Source of the DNA: Rhodotorula mucilaginosa
Taxonomy: Eukaryota; Basidiomycota; Microbotryomycetes; Sporidiobolales; Sporidiobolaceae
Reading direction: 5' to 3'
DNA length: 64,000 nt
NCBI GenBank assembly: GCA_034406715.1
Contig: CP137864.1
Location: 1-64,000, forward strand
The stretch's first letter is position 1. Each line of letters begins with the position of its first letter. Shown piece by piece: positions 48,294 to 59,761 of this stretch. Under the pieces are notes generated by a model. It ran no database searches and was not told the origin of the DNA. It was given only the letters and a program-made list of their open reading frames with translations. A program made the position numbers and the translations under genes.

Positions 48294-48679
48294 GGCGCGT
48301 GCAAAGTGTAGAGATCAGCTGCAGGTGGATTCGAGGTTGCCCCTATTCGATTTCTCGCGTGGGCTGCTTCCGTTCCGCGTCGCCGGTCTCGCGGTGCCGA
48401 CATTTTGATCTCGACTGCTTGTTTGAATTTGTCAGCGCGCGGAGCGATTGTTCGGATCGCTTCCTCGCTCTCCTTTTTTTTTCTCTCTCTTCTCACTACA
48501 CTCGCACGTGCATAGACAAGGTCAGTCCATACTCACTGCTGACAGGGCTGATGACCCCACCCTCGGCCTTCACGCGGCGACCTTCCAGGCCCAGAACGTG
48601 TTTGCTGACTCGCTCTCTCCTTCCGGTGCCACCTCTCATCTTCGTACTCCGTCTCAACCGCCACACAGCCTTGTGCAAA
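48294..48679. promoter_or_regulatory. divergent promoter region NudC / peroxiredoxin
   Basis: 386 bp between divergent ATGs. A T/CT-rich patch lies at about 48465-48500. No factor site was recognised. Confidence 0.55.
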
Positions 48680-49531
48680 ATGGTCGCCCGTGTTCAGCAG
48701 CCCGCTCCCGCTTTCGAGGCCACCGCCGTTGTCGACGGCTTCTTCGAGGTCAGTCCGGGCAACCCGCGGCTATTCCTCCAACTTGGGCGTACTCACCTCC
48801 TCGCCGTCCTGCAGACCGTCAAACTCGAGCAGTACAAGGGCAAATGGGTCGTCCTCTTCTTCTACCCCCTCGACTGTACGTTGCTCAGTTTCCGTGTTCT
48901 TCAACTTTTTTCCCCTGGTCGCCGCCACCACCGTTACCGAGCCGGAAAGAGAAACTGACCGCAACCTCGTGCGAACCACAGTCACCTTTGTGTGCCCGAC
49001 CGAGATCCTCGCCTTCAACGAGCGCCTCGCCGACTTTGAAAAGCTCGGCGTCGAAGTCCTCGCCGTCTCGACCGACTCGGAGTACTCGCACCTCGCGTGG
49101 GCCAACACGCACCGGAACGAGGGCGGACTCGGCCCCAACCTCAAGCTCAAGCTCGTCGCCGACAAGAACATGAAGATCTCGCGCGACTATGGCGTCCTCC
49201 TCGAGGAGGCCGGCGTCGCCCTCCGTGGCCTGTTCCTGATCGACCCGAAGGGAACCCTCCGCCAGATCACCATCAACGACTTGCCCGTCGGTCGCTCGGT
49301 CGACGAGACCATCCGTCTCGTCAAGGCCTTCCAGTGTAGGTCGCCCTTACCTTCTGTTCCGCCCTTTGGATCGTGCCCGCGTGCTGATCCCTATCGCTTC
49401 AAATCGCGACAGTCACCGACGAGCACGGCGAGGTCTGCCCCGCCAACTGGGACGACTCGAAGAACAACGCCACCATCAAGCCCGACCCGACCTCGTCCAA
49501 GGAGTACTTTGCCTCGGCCAACAAGGAGTAG
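48680..49531 (+). CDS. TSA1: typical 2-Cys peroxiredoxin (thioredoxin peroxidase)
   Basis: Reduces hydrogen peroxide and organic peroxides using thioredoxin. Four exons (48680-48748, 48815-48875, 48982-49335, 49413-49531) give 200 residues, the normal size. Peroxidatic Cys is in [12 protein letters not shown]; resolving Cys is in [10 protein letters not shown] near the C-terminus. [20 protein letters not shown] and [14 protein letters not shown] are standard. The third intron begins with GTAGGT. No signal peptide, so cytosolic. The C-terminal part after the resolving Cys ends in [10 protein letters not shown], matching the YF-bearing arm of peroxide-sensitive eukaryotic enzymes. Confidence 0.95.
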
Positions 49532-50038
49532 GCCATTTCCTCTCACCTTGCATCCCATCCCTACCTGCGACGGGGATTGTAGAGCTTTCCCCATATATAC
49601 ATCATCCCATTGTTTTGTTCTCAATCACCACCACAACTCGCAACATAGAATTGAAGCACACAAGCGTTGACTCCCTCTCTCGCGGCTTTTGCTCTCTTGG
49701 TCGACAGCTCCATGCTCATCGATGCCGACTCTGCGAACCGAGAGAAGCCGCCTACGGGCAACTCGCCGGATCCGAAACGCCGCAAGGTCGAGGGTCAGCA
49801 ATAGCTTCTGTGTCTTCTGTTTGCCGCTTTTCCCTTTCTTTCTACCGCAATCCAGTATACCCGCCGTGCCTCTTTCTCTCGTGTGGAATGCATGTTGAAG
49901 ACAGAGTTCAGATTGGCATTGATGTGGCAGAGAGAAGAGACAACAAACAAGCGGGTGGGAGAGATCAGAGAAATCGACAGGAAAGTTACCGTGGAGGAAC
50001 GGAGATCGACCAGGGCCACGAGATCACGCGGTCAAGCC
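49532..50038. other. convergent spacer, peroxiredoxin / SUMO ligase
   Basis: 507 bp holding two 3' untranslated regions; AT-richer than the genes at about 49590-49660. No gene is supported. Confidence 0.5.
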
Positions 50039-52883
50039 TTATGCCCCGGGACCGGGACTAGGCAACCCCGTGTGCTGCGGCTGCTGCGGCTGCGGCGCGT
50101 CGTGCAACCCAAAGTGGTCGCGCCAGTTTTCGCCGTAATCGCGCCGCATGCGTTCGTTCATCGCGGCAATGTCGCGCTGCACGTCCTCGAGTCCCTTTTT
50201 CTGCTCGCTCGACCCCGTACGGGCCATCGCGATCGAAGGGCGGTGCTGCTGGCCCAGGGTGTTGGCGGTGGTGCTGGTGGAACGCTGAGGAGGAGGAGGA
50301 GCGCCTTCGTCGTCGGAGGAAAGGGTCAGGTCGAGGATCTCGTTCGTCGCCGAGAGGGGAGTTCCCGTCCCCGTCCGTCCGCCGCCGGGCGTGGACGATC
50401 CGCCTCCTCCTCCTCCTCCTCCGCCTCCGAAACTCGAGTAGCCGTTCAACCTCGGACGTTTCGCGAGTGGCGCGTCGTCGTCGTCGTCCGAGTCCAACTC
50501 GAGCGTCACAGCTTCGCGACCGCCGCCGCCGCCGTTCCCACTGCCCGAACCAGAGAGGGGCTTCTTGTCGCCCCCGGCCGCAGAGGGGGTAGGCGAATTC
50601 CGCACCGAACCCGAACTCGATGCGGCGATGCGAGGTTTCGCAGTTCCGAACTTGTCGTTGTCGGAACGCCAAGTCCCGTCCGGTTCGACCGTGACCGAAT
50701 CGACCGAAGAGGAACAGATCTTGAGAATGTCCTCGAGGTAGCTGCACGCGTGGGAGGGTCAGACCTCTCTCGTTGCGCGCGCGTGTGTGCGTGTTGCTGA
50801 ACCGAACTCACCCATCGACGACCATGTCTTCGACCTTGAGGGGCTTGTTGCAGATCGGACACATCCATTGCGGCGTCTGCTCGTTGATCTCGAACCAGGT
50901 CACGGCGTCAAAGCACGCAATGTGCTGGCAGTGCACCGAGCGGATCGGCGTCTCGATGCGGGTATAAGAGAGCTAGTCGGCGGCAAAGGTGCTGGGGTCA
51001 GCCAGGTGGGATTCTTTCGCGGGAAAGGTTCAGGACCCGCGCGCTCACCGGATCCTTGAGCGAGAGTCCGAACGCGCTCGCTTCGACATCGGGGTCGTCG
51101 TTCAGCTTGATGACTGCGCGCGCACACGGTCACGAGAGCGGTTCAGCCTGCGATATCGGTGCAGTTCGGTTCAGGCCGCCACTCACTGCCCTGGATGACC
51201 TCTTCCTTGGACCTCGTCTTTCCCGCCTTGACGCGCCCGACAATCTTGTCGATCGGGGTGTACTCGATCAAGTACGCGACAATGTAGTAGACCTTTTCCG
51301 TGTTGGTGTAGATCAAATCGACCGTGTGGGTCATGTCGCTGCTCGTGGTCGGGACGGCGGGACCTTTCGCACCCGAGAGATTGACGGGGGGAGCCGTGCC
51401 CGGTTGTTTCTTGATCCCTTTCGTGTTGGCGGGCACGAGGACGTTGTTGAGTTTGACCTCGCACGCCGCTGGGAACTCGATCGGAGCCGGGAACTGGTGC
51501 GCCTGCGGCCGGATCTGGTTGTAGTTCGTGTCCGAAGTGCAGTACAACCGGACTTGGTACTGCGCGTCGTTCGATTTGGCTTGTTTCGACTTGCGGAGGA
51601 GTTCGAGTTGCGGTTCGGTCAACTTGAACCGGACGGTGGCGATCTTGCGGTCGCCCGGTCCGGCCTTGATCAGCGTCGCGACGCTCGAGAGGGCCTTTTC
51701 GACGCGGTAGAACGGAGACGGCCGGAACCGGATCGGCGGCTCGTCCGCCCTCGGAGTTTGCCACGAGGGGGTCGTCGAGGGTGTTGCTTGAGCGTACGCG
51801 CCTCCAAAACGAGGGGCGGGGAGGGCAGCCCCGGCAGGGCTGTACGTCGACGTGCTCGCGCCGGCGTTGCTACCGGGAGCCGCACCGTAGCCGTTCGTCG
51901 CCGCTGCCGCTGGCGCTTGTCGCTGACCGTAACCGTTGTAGCCGCCGGTGTAGCCCGTCGAGGTGGACGCAGCTGGCAAGCTCCAAGTCGGACCGTTCGG
52001 GTTGGTGCTGTGTGGGTATGTTTTGGTCAGCGAGGAGGGTTTCGGGGAAGGACAATCACTCGCGCGTGTACTCACGAGAGCTTGGCTTCGGAGATGTAGC
52101 GACGGCAGGTGTGGAAGCGAGTCTTGTCCGGCTTGTCATACTCGATCGCGAGCGTGTCGAGCAAAGCCGTGTACTGGTGGCAAGAAGCGCCAGTATAAGT
52201 AAGGAGCTCTCTCACTGGGATTTCCGTGAGCTGGGTGGACCGCACCAAGTCGTTCTTCTTGCCCGAGAGGCGCATGTTGGTCGCGAGGGCCTGGTTGATG
52301 CCGCGGGTGGCGCGCTTGAGGCGATCGACCGTCATGCGCGACAAGTCCCCGGTCGCCTCGAGGTAGGCCTGCGTGTCAGGTCAGGGGGGTGAGCTCAGCC
52401 CGATTCTCGAAAACGGCAGAAACGAGCTCGCACCTGGTAATCGGTCGACATGGTGGCGGTGGGAGGACGGTACGCGCGCTGGTCGCGGAGCTGGTCGGCC
52501 GTGTAAGGGGACGGCGAACGGGGACGGTGAGGCGAACGCGCGCGAGGAGGCGGACGCGGTCGCGGTGGAGAGGGAGCGGTTCTGCTGCTCCGGGCCAAGC
52601 CGAACTGAGCGGGATCTGAAGGGGGACCTGGGCGCGAGGGGAAGAAGTTGCTGCTGCTGCTGCTGTTGTATGGGGCGGCGTACCCTGGCGGACGACTCGG
52701 GTCCGGAAGGAACGCTGGGTGAAGGTACGGGTCGGCTGGTGCGGATCTGTACGCAGCGGCGGGAACACCGGTCCGGCGAGGGTCGTAGGAGTAGTGGTAG
52801 TCTCGCTCCTCGGGCGAGAAAAAGGTCCGGCTGTTCGGCGGGCCTGGGTACGACGAGGACGAGCGGTTGTCCCTCGCTGGCAT
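50039..52883 (-). CDS. SIZ1: SIZ/PIAS-type SUMO E3 ligase
   Basis: Transfers SUMO from Ubc9 to substrates in the nucleus. Seven exons: 52434-52883, 52216-52368, 52076-52173, 51187-52007, 51049-51113, 50812-50972, 50039-50741, exactly 816 residues in phase. Domains in order: Ser/Pro/Tyr-rich N-terminus; SAP-like helices (MTVDRLKRATRGINQALA, GKKNDLVR); Tyr/Gly/Ala linker; PINIT domain (FRPSPFYRVEKALSSV through VYYIVAYLIEYTPIDKIVGRV); SP-RING (VHCQHIACFD, WFEINEQTPQWMCPICNKPL) with its Cys/His zinc ligands; then an acidic SUMO-interaction-like stretch (VTLELDSDDDDD and EILDLTLSSDDEG) and a Gln/Pro tail. The ATG at 52881-52883 is in frame with MSTDYQ before the SAP region; a start at that inner Met (about 52450) is the alternative. 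Confidence 0.92.
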
Positions 52884-54101
52884 TCACGGCCGCGAGCGCG
52901 AGCGGGTGCAGGGCTTGCTCAGCGGCGGCGGCAACGGCGGTGCTGGTTGCTGCGACGGATGGTCTCGACCTCGTAAGGTCTTTTGGGCGTACGAGTGCTG
53001 TTGCGGGAGAGACGAGGGTGTCAGGGTCGATGCGGAGGTGATGAATCGAGGTGGCCGCGTCGGGTCTGTGGGGGCTCGGCGAGCGAGTACTCGATAGACT
53101 ACTCCGTCCTGACCGCGCCACACGTCCCTCTTTCAGCCTTGGTGCAGCGCGAGTGCGTCCGCCACCCTCCGGTCCGATGTTCGCTCGCCATCAACCCGCG
53201 TCTTGTCCCTCCGCTCCGGCTGGCGAGGGCTGCAGTCGACCGCCTTGTATAGGTCACAGAAACTGTTCAGACTGACCTGCAAGTCCGCCGAGTGCGTCGA
53301 TGAGCGAGTCGCGAGCGTGTTCGTTCGTCGTCCTCCTCGATGCGGGTTCACTGCCCAAGCGATGAGCGAGCCAGCTGAAGCGAGCGAGCAGCGAGATAGC
53401 AAGCGCGTGTCCGCACCACACCGTACGGCCCTCGGGCGCGCCTGTGCCAAGTCGGTTCAGAGGGGCAAGCCGGAGATCAAGTCCAAACCTCTTTCCGTCA
53501 CTCGCGTCCCAGACCATAACGGCTCTATACTGACAATCTCGCTTACAAGGGAGCGACCCGAGCCAGCTGCACTCGGACAGAATCACGTGGGACGCTCCTG
53601 CTTGTCCCGCCCTTCGCTTGCCCCTCCCTGCGTCTGTGCAGTCGCCACTTGCTACGCTCCAAGCTTGTACTGTCCTCGCCCGCTCAAATCCTCAAAGACC
53701 GGCGCAAGATGCACGTGAAAGAGCTCACGCCGCAGCGGCTGCGGTTGGTTGGACGCGTCTTTGCGTTCCGGACGACGCGTCTCGAGAGATCCCGCTTTCC
53801 GCTCCGCCACATTCCTCAGCGGCGGCAGCAGCTGATGATCGCTCCCAACGCTCGCTCTCGCCGGCGCGCTAAGTCTCGATCACAGGAAAAAGGCGAACGC
53901 TATGCCGAGCCCGCCTTTGCCACCGCTAACCGAGCATGTGAAAGTCCCTCGCCTTCGGGTGTCGCCGCTCTCCTGCTCCCTCTCCTCTTCGTGGAGTGTA
54001 CGGCTTTGTTCTCGCGCATATTGTGACCACCGCTCCTCCAGCTTTGACGTGCATCAGCTCACGAGGGATGGCTCCTCGTGCTCGCTCCGCTTCGTGCAGG
54101 T
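52884..54101. promoter_or_regulatory. 1.2-kb divergent upstream region, SUMO ligase / cold-shock gene 2
   Basis: Holds the SUMO ligase promoter and the promoter and probably the short first exon of the second cold-shock gene. Candidate ATGs at about 53709, 53836 and 53902 each lead into reading frames that could splice into the conserved gene, but none can be preferred. No other gene is supported. Confidence 0.45.
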
Positions 54102-56119
54102 CCGTTTGCCCCCCATTCCAAAACCTCGCTCCTCGAGCTCCAACTCACCCTTGACTCGCCCTGCAGTACGCCGCCCAAGTCGCCCATCACACTCGACGAC
54201 GGCGCCAGCCACGACGAGGACGCCACGCCCACCAGTCTCCAAGACGAGTCTGCTGCTACTGCCGCTGCTGCGTTCGACAAGTTGGGCCCCCGCCGCAAGC
54301 GCTCCTTGTCGGCCGACTCGCACGACAGGGCCTCAGCCGCCGCGGTCGTCCCAGTCGACCCGATCGGCGCGGCCGTGCAGCTTCCGGACCGTGAACCCCG
54401 CGCGATCAGCCTCGCTCCTCCTCCCCCGTCGTCCGACACGCCTTGGAAGTCGGTCGCACTGCAGTCGCCTCCTTTGCCGACTCCGTTCGTCGCAATCACG
54501 TCGCCGCCGTTGACTGTACCGGCGCCTCCCCAGCACCAGCACCAGCACCAGCACCGGTCCGCGTACCCGATTTCGTCCGCAGCCGGTTTCGTGCAAGATG
54601 TCCCGCCGGCGCAGGTGTACCAGTCTCCCTACTCGTTCGTATCGTACGACCTCTCGCCTGGGTTCCTACCCTTGCCGCCGCCGCCTTCCTCCACCACGAC
54701 GACTTCGACTCCTCTCGCCTCGGTCGCTCCTTTCTCTCCTGCGCCGAGTGGGTTGCCGGAACAGTACCCCGACACCTTTTCTCCTCCTTTCCCCGTCCCG
54801 ACGACGACGTTGTACTACCCCATCTCGTCGGGGGAAGCGAACCATCTCCTCCCTCCTTCGGCGGGCTACCCCTTGCCGCCGCCGGCTTCTCAAGCGGTGG
54901 AAACGTACCTCCCGTCGCCGCCACTCTCTCTGCACGATGCGGCGCTCCTCCAAGCGGTTCATGGTCGCCTTCACCTCGGTCCGGGACCGGGGCCGGGTCC
55001 GGGTCCGATCGGGCAGCACTCCATGCCCTGGCCGACGACGACGACTGCTCCTCCTCCGCGTTCGCCACCTCGCCTCGTCGCCAACGGGTTCACCTACCCC
55101 ATCTCGTCCTCCTCCTCTGCGGCTCCTTCCCCGCGTGCGCACTTCGATCCCGGTCTCCAAGTACGAGCTGTTCCTCCGACCGTTCTTTGGAGCAAAGGCG
55201 CCTTGGCGTCTTTTGGCGCCGCCACGAGTACAACCAAGCGCTTCGAGGCCAGTCCGACGACAAAAACGAGTAACGGGGGAGGAGGACGTCGTCCTCAAGT
55301 CCACGAGCACGGTTCGCCGGATTGGAGCGTCTTGAGGCAGCAGATCCAGGCGGGCGAACACCCGCGCAGTCGAGGCACTTGCAAGTTTTTCAACCCGCAG
55401 ACGGTGAGCTCCGTTCCTACCTCTTTTTTTTTGCGTGGTCGATTGAGGAGCGATGGAGCTGACATGTGTGGAAAATGTCCTTCTCTGCAGGGATTCGGCT
55501 ACATCATCGATGACAGGGCGGAAGAACTCGCCACCGATGGTGAGTCTCTCTGCGAGCGTCAACATTTGAAGCTGTTGGCTGATCACCTCGTCGCTGTCCG
55601 CAGTCTTTGTCCACTTTACGGGGATCGAACAGTCTCGCGGGTTCCGTTGCCTCTCGCCCGGAGAGAGGGTGCGTCTCAAGTTTTGAGCTCATGTTGCCAC
55701 CGCCCGGTGGAACTGACGGGTACTGTGCAGGTCGAGTACATCCTGACGCAGAACTCGGCGGGTCGAGTTCAGGCCTTGAAGGTCGTCGGCGAGAATGGTG
55801 GGTCGCCAGTTTCTTGACTTTTGAGGGAGAACGAACCTCGCTAACAATTCCGATGACAGGCGCTCAACTCCTCGGCCTCGCGGATCCCGTGCAGGCGAAC
55901 CGAGTACGCGACGCCGCTCGCAGACTCTCGCCGACCATCGACAGTGGAGGGAGCGACTCGTCCTCTTCGCCTTCCTCTCTGAGCGGCAGCGGCGGAGGAG
56001 GGGCGAGGCCTCGCAAACCTCGCGTGGTGCCGATACCGCCTTCCAAGTTGATGGCGCCCATCATGGCGGGGACGACGAACGCGCTCGGATTGATTGAGCC
56101 TATTGTCCACTCGGACTGA
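54102..56119 (+). CDS. cold-shock-domain RNA-binding protein (copy 2); 5' end uncertain
   Basis: Paralogue of the gene at 15571-17730. The main exon ends at 55403; then 55491-55539, 55604-55668, 55731-55797 and 55860-56119. The domain reads TCKFF, GFGYIIDDRAEELATD, VFVHFTGIEQSRGFRCL, VEYILTQNSAGRVQALKV, GAQLLGLADP. All four introns inside and after the domain fall at the same codons and phases as in copy 1. The N-terminal region is Pro/Ser/Thr/Tyr-rich with repeated YPISS and a His-Gln run; the tail is Ser/Gly-rich then basic. No in-frame ATG opens the long exon (its frame begins after a stop near 54047), so a first exon upstream, as in copy 1 with its 20-nt first exon, is likely. No frame break within the long exon. 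Confidence 0.82.
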
Positions 56120-56224
56120 TTAGGTATTTTGAGGTGCCTTTTATTCGGGGTTCGGGGTAGCGATATTCATCCTGGGAGGATCATGGGTTCATGCATTGCG
56201 AGAGCAGTATATCATGGCATTTGT
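56120..56224. other. 105-bp convergent spacer
   Basis: Between the stop codons of the second cold-shock gene and the kinase gene. T-rich at 56125-56150. Confidence 0.5.
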
Positions 56225-59201
56225 CTAGTCTTCGCGGTCTACGTTTTCCCAACCGCGTTCGCCCTGCCAGCCTTCCTCTTGTCCGACCAAGAAAGCGTGA
56301 TCGCAAATCATGTCGGCCGTCGGTCGATTGAGCGGATCGATCTCGAGACACCGCATGACGAGATCGACCGCGAGGCTGATGGTCGGCTCGTTCTTGCCAT
56401 CGGCTTCGGGGGACGGAACGGCGGCGAGGGCTTTCGAGTGCAGAGCTGCGAACGCTCGCGTGTCGGGCGAGATGCCTTGCATCGCTTCGTCGGGGGACCA
56501 GAAAGGGCATTCGCCTGTGCGCGATGGTTCACCGTCAGCGTTTCGCCGCAGTGGCGTCAAAATGCAGGACCGTGGGGACTCACCGCAGACGAGAACGTAA
56601 CCGAGAACGCCGAGGGCCCAGACATCTTGCTCCTTGCCGCCGTACCGAGCTCCTTTCAAGACTTCGGGTGCGGCAAAGCTGGCGCGGGGGGTCTGTCAGC
56701 CAGGGTCCCGTTGGCGCGCAAGGCTGTGCGACTCACTCGAGCGTGCCGGAGAACGTGTCGAACTTGCGCGACTCTTTGACGTACGCCGCACTGCCAAAGT
56801 CGATCAACCGCACGAGTCCGGTCGGGTCCATCGCGACGTTCTCATCCTTGATGTCGCGGTGGACGATCGAGTGCTCGTGCAAGAACCACAAGGCGTCGGC
56901 GACCTGCCCGAGAATGTTGTGGATGTCGTTCGGCGCTAGCCCGTCCGGATGCGCGTCGACGTAGTCGAACAGGTCTTGGCCACGTCGAGGCGGGTCGTCC
57001 TCTTCCGGGTGGGCCGTACAGGCAGCCGTCGCTTGCGGCATGACCTGCGGGGTTTCCCATGTCAGTTTTCGCGATCGCAAAACCTGATTGAACGGCGACG
57101 GGACTCACGAGAAAGTAAAACTCGGAATCCTCCCAGTAGTCGAGGAGCGGGCAGATGTTGGGGTGCCCCGTCCGGACGATCCCGCCATCTTCGCCCCCGT
57201 GCCACAGGTCCAATTTCGGAGCCGAGTCTCTCCGTACGGGCTGACCCTTGAAGCGGTTCGAGGAGCCGTTCCGCCGCCGCGCGATATAGTTCAGCGGTGG
57301 TCGGGGCTCGTACGGGACCCGTCGGAGGTGGTCGAGGACGTGCACCTCGATCGGGATCGGGCCGAGGATCTTGTGCTTCTTCCAGCAGTCGGCGAGGATC
57401 CGTTGCTTGATGACGTACTTGATGATGAGTTCGGGCTGCGGGAGGGGGGGTCAGCGTCAGCGGTGGCAGGCGGTAGGGGCACAGACGCGCGTGAACTCAC
57501 GCCGATGGGCTTGCCGTCCGGACCGCGTTCCCTCGCTCTTCGAACGCTCCCGTAGGCGCCCTTGCCAGCTTCGTTCTGCTCGCAGACAAAGCTTCGGATG
57601 TCTCGCAATCCGGTGATGGCCGAGTAGGTCCTCGGATCGACCGGTCCGAGCGGTTTCGTCCAATCGAGGTCGACCGCGGTCAGACCCGCTTCGTCCGAGG
57701 TTCTTCGCTTCTTGTTGTCGCCAGTGCCGTAATAGGGAGTCGGAGGGACTGCAGTCCCCGCCGGAGCGGTCGACGCGAACGGATCGCCGTCAAAGGGAGT
57801 GGCAGCAGCCGAATCAAAGTCGTCGAGGCTAGACCGGCTCGTGGCAAAGGAGCCTTCGCCTTCCTCGAGTGACCGGTACACGTTCGGCGGCAGCGGAACT
57901 TTGAGCGGCCCCGGCTTTTTAGCTTGCCGCGAGGTGGAAGCACTGCTCGTGGTGGTTGCGGTCGCGAGATCGGTGAGCGAGTCGGTAGAGGACGATTCGG
58001 GAGGCGAAGGTGTGCTGCTCAGTCCTCCCGTTGCAGTCGAGAGTGAACCGCGCGAGAGGGACGGTCTCGAGACGTGGGTGGGGGTCGTTTCGGTGAAACC
58101 GGCTGCTCCTGGATCCGGCGATGACGAGTTGGAGGTGGCCGAGTGGATCGAACGCGTGTTGGAGTGGTTGACGAACCCGCCGGTGGAACCAAAGCCCGAG
58201 GACGAGTACGAGAACGAAGACTTATACGATGGCCGGGGCGAATCGTCGTCTTGGTCGTCTTCTTCGTCTTGCTGGTCGTGATGCTGATGCTCTTCACCCC
58301 GACCCGAGGGCGGCACCTGCGGCAAGTGGTGGTTCTGCTTGTACTTGCCGAGAGCGGACAAGGACAGGGACAGGCGGAAATCGTCGGCCTGGTCTTCGCC
58401 ACCGCTGCTGCTCGCGTCGTCGTCGTCGTCGTCGTCGTCGTCATAGTCGTCGTTTAGCGAAGGCCACCGTTTCCATTTCGGCTGCGTCCGTTTCGGGGTG
58501 GGGTCTTGGTCTCCGTCCTCGACTCGCAAATCGGCCAACGCATTCAAGTCGGACCCGAGTTGCCGCCACTCTTCGATCGTCGGCGTCGGGACGAGTCCCG
58601 CATCGTCGTGCTGTGCGATCTGGGCAAACGATTCGAGCCCGTGCGTGCGGAGCGGGGTCAACCCGCCCGTGGCGGTGGCGCGACGAGACGACGCGCGGCT
58701 TCGATTCCTCGATGCCGGAGGCGAGTCGGTTTGGGTCGCTGCTTCGGGAGGCTCGGGGTGGAGCGCTTCCGGACCGAGAGAGAAGCCTGCTCCGGGCGAG
58801 AAGAGGCTGGAGGACCGCGCGCTGGCAAAGTACGGCGCCGAGGCCTGCCTCCGCTTGGTCTGGATGAACTGGGCCAAGCTCGTCGATGTGGACGGGAACG
58901 CGGACTGGGCGGGAGTCCATGGATCGGTGGGAGGTAACGCGGGCGTGGTGGTCCCGGATCGAGGGCGAGTCGTCAGAGTCGGATCGACCGACGTGAACGG
59001 GTTCGATCTTCGCCTGGCTGCAGCGGCCTCGTGGTCATGATCGCGTCTCGGTTCGGCGGCCAAAGTGGGCGAAGGGAGACTCGGTGCGGTCGTCGTCAAG
59101 GGCGACAAGGAGAGGCCGAGGTTGTTGGCAAACTGGGACGACGTGCGCGAGTGCTGCCGCACGATCGGCGAGAACGCGGCCTGCTGCTCGTCCTGGGCCA
59201 T
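56225..59201 (-). CDS. PAS-kinase-type Ser/Thr protein kinase (PSK/PASK-like), no PAS domain seen
   Basis: CAMK-group kinase closest by motif to yeast Psk1/Psk2 and PASK, nutrient-sensing regulators of sugar flux and translation. Five exons (57501-59201, 57109-57435, 56737-57044, 56584-56678, 56225-56514) give 906 residues in phase. The first ~500 residues are low complexity (Ser/Thr/Pro, an Asp run near 58408-58446, acidic Gln/His stretches). Kinase: Gly loop AGKGAYGSV, IIKYVIK, a basic insert of ~45 residues before HPNICPLLDYWED, FYFLVMP, catalytic HRDIKDENVAM, DFGSAAYV, TFSGTLDFAAPEVL, YGGKEQDVWALGVLGYVLVCGECPF, LEIDPLNRPTA. These are the conserved blocks of PAS kinases, but no PAS fold was recognised in the N-terminus; it may have diverged beyond recognition by eye. 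Confidence 0.88.
58408..58446. repeat. (GTC)n run coding for poly-Asp in the kinase gene
   Basis: About a dozen GTC/GTCGTC units on the plus strand, read as GAC (Asp) on the coding strand within the disordered N-terminal region. Confidence 0.85.
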
Positions 59202-59761
59202 GCAGCCCTCGTTGCTGCCCTCAACCCCTTGTTCCTGAGTTGCGACGAGTGGAGGTGAGAGGGTCGAGGTCGAGGTGGTTTTCGAGCGGGGCGAGCGGGC
59301 GTCTCTAGAGATCTTGGTTGGGAGCTTTTCTGTGCTGCTATAGCGCCGTCCGTCGTCCCTTTATCGCGTTTCAGGCGTGTTGCCTCCTTGCAGACAGTCT
59401 TCGATTCGCAAGAGTAGTTTGCGTCGCCTGGCAGAGTCGAGATCCACCGAGGCAGGGAGCGCCTTGGAGATAGCCGCAGTCGAGATTGCGTGCCCGTGTC
59501 AGCGACTCTGTCGGCGTCTCGTGTCGTCAACAGAATCAACTCCTGCAGTCGCTGGCTCTCTCCGTCTTTGCAGTCTCCAGATTTCCGAATATCACAGCCT
59601 CGGACATTGCAACCGGATATTCTTTATTGCAAATCTATGCGTCATTGTATGTACGTTCTCTTCCCCTTCTGTTCCGTTACGGAGAGACTCGATTATTGTG
59701 GGCTCAGCTGGCCGAAAATCATCGAGTCCGCCCAAAAGTCCCAATTCCCGGACCGTCCCCT
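59202..59761. promoter_or_regulatory. kinase upstream region / mutase-fold gene 3' end
   Basis: 560 bp between two minus-strand genes, lower in GC around 59575-59710. It should hold the kinase promoter. No gene is supported. Confidence 0.5.
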
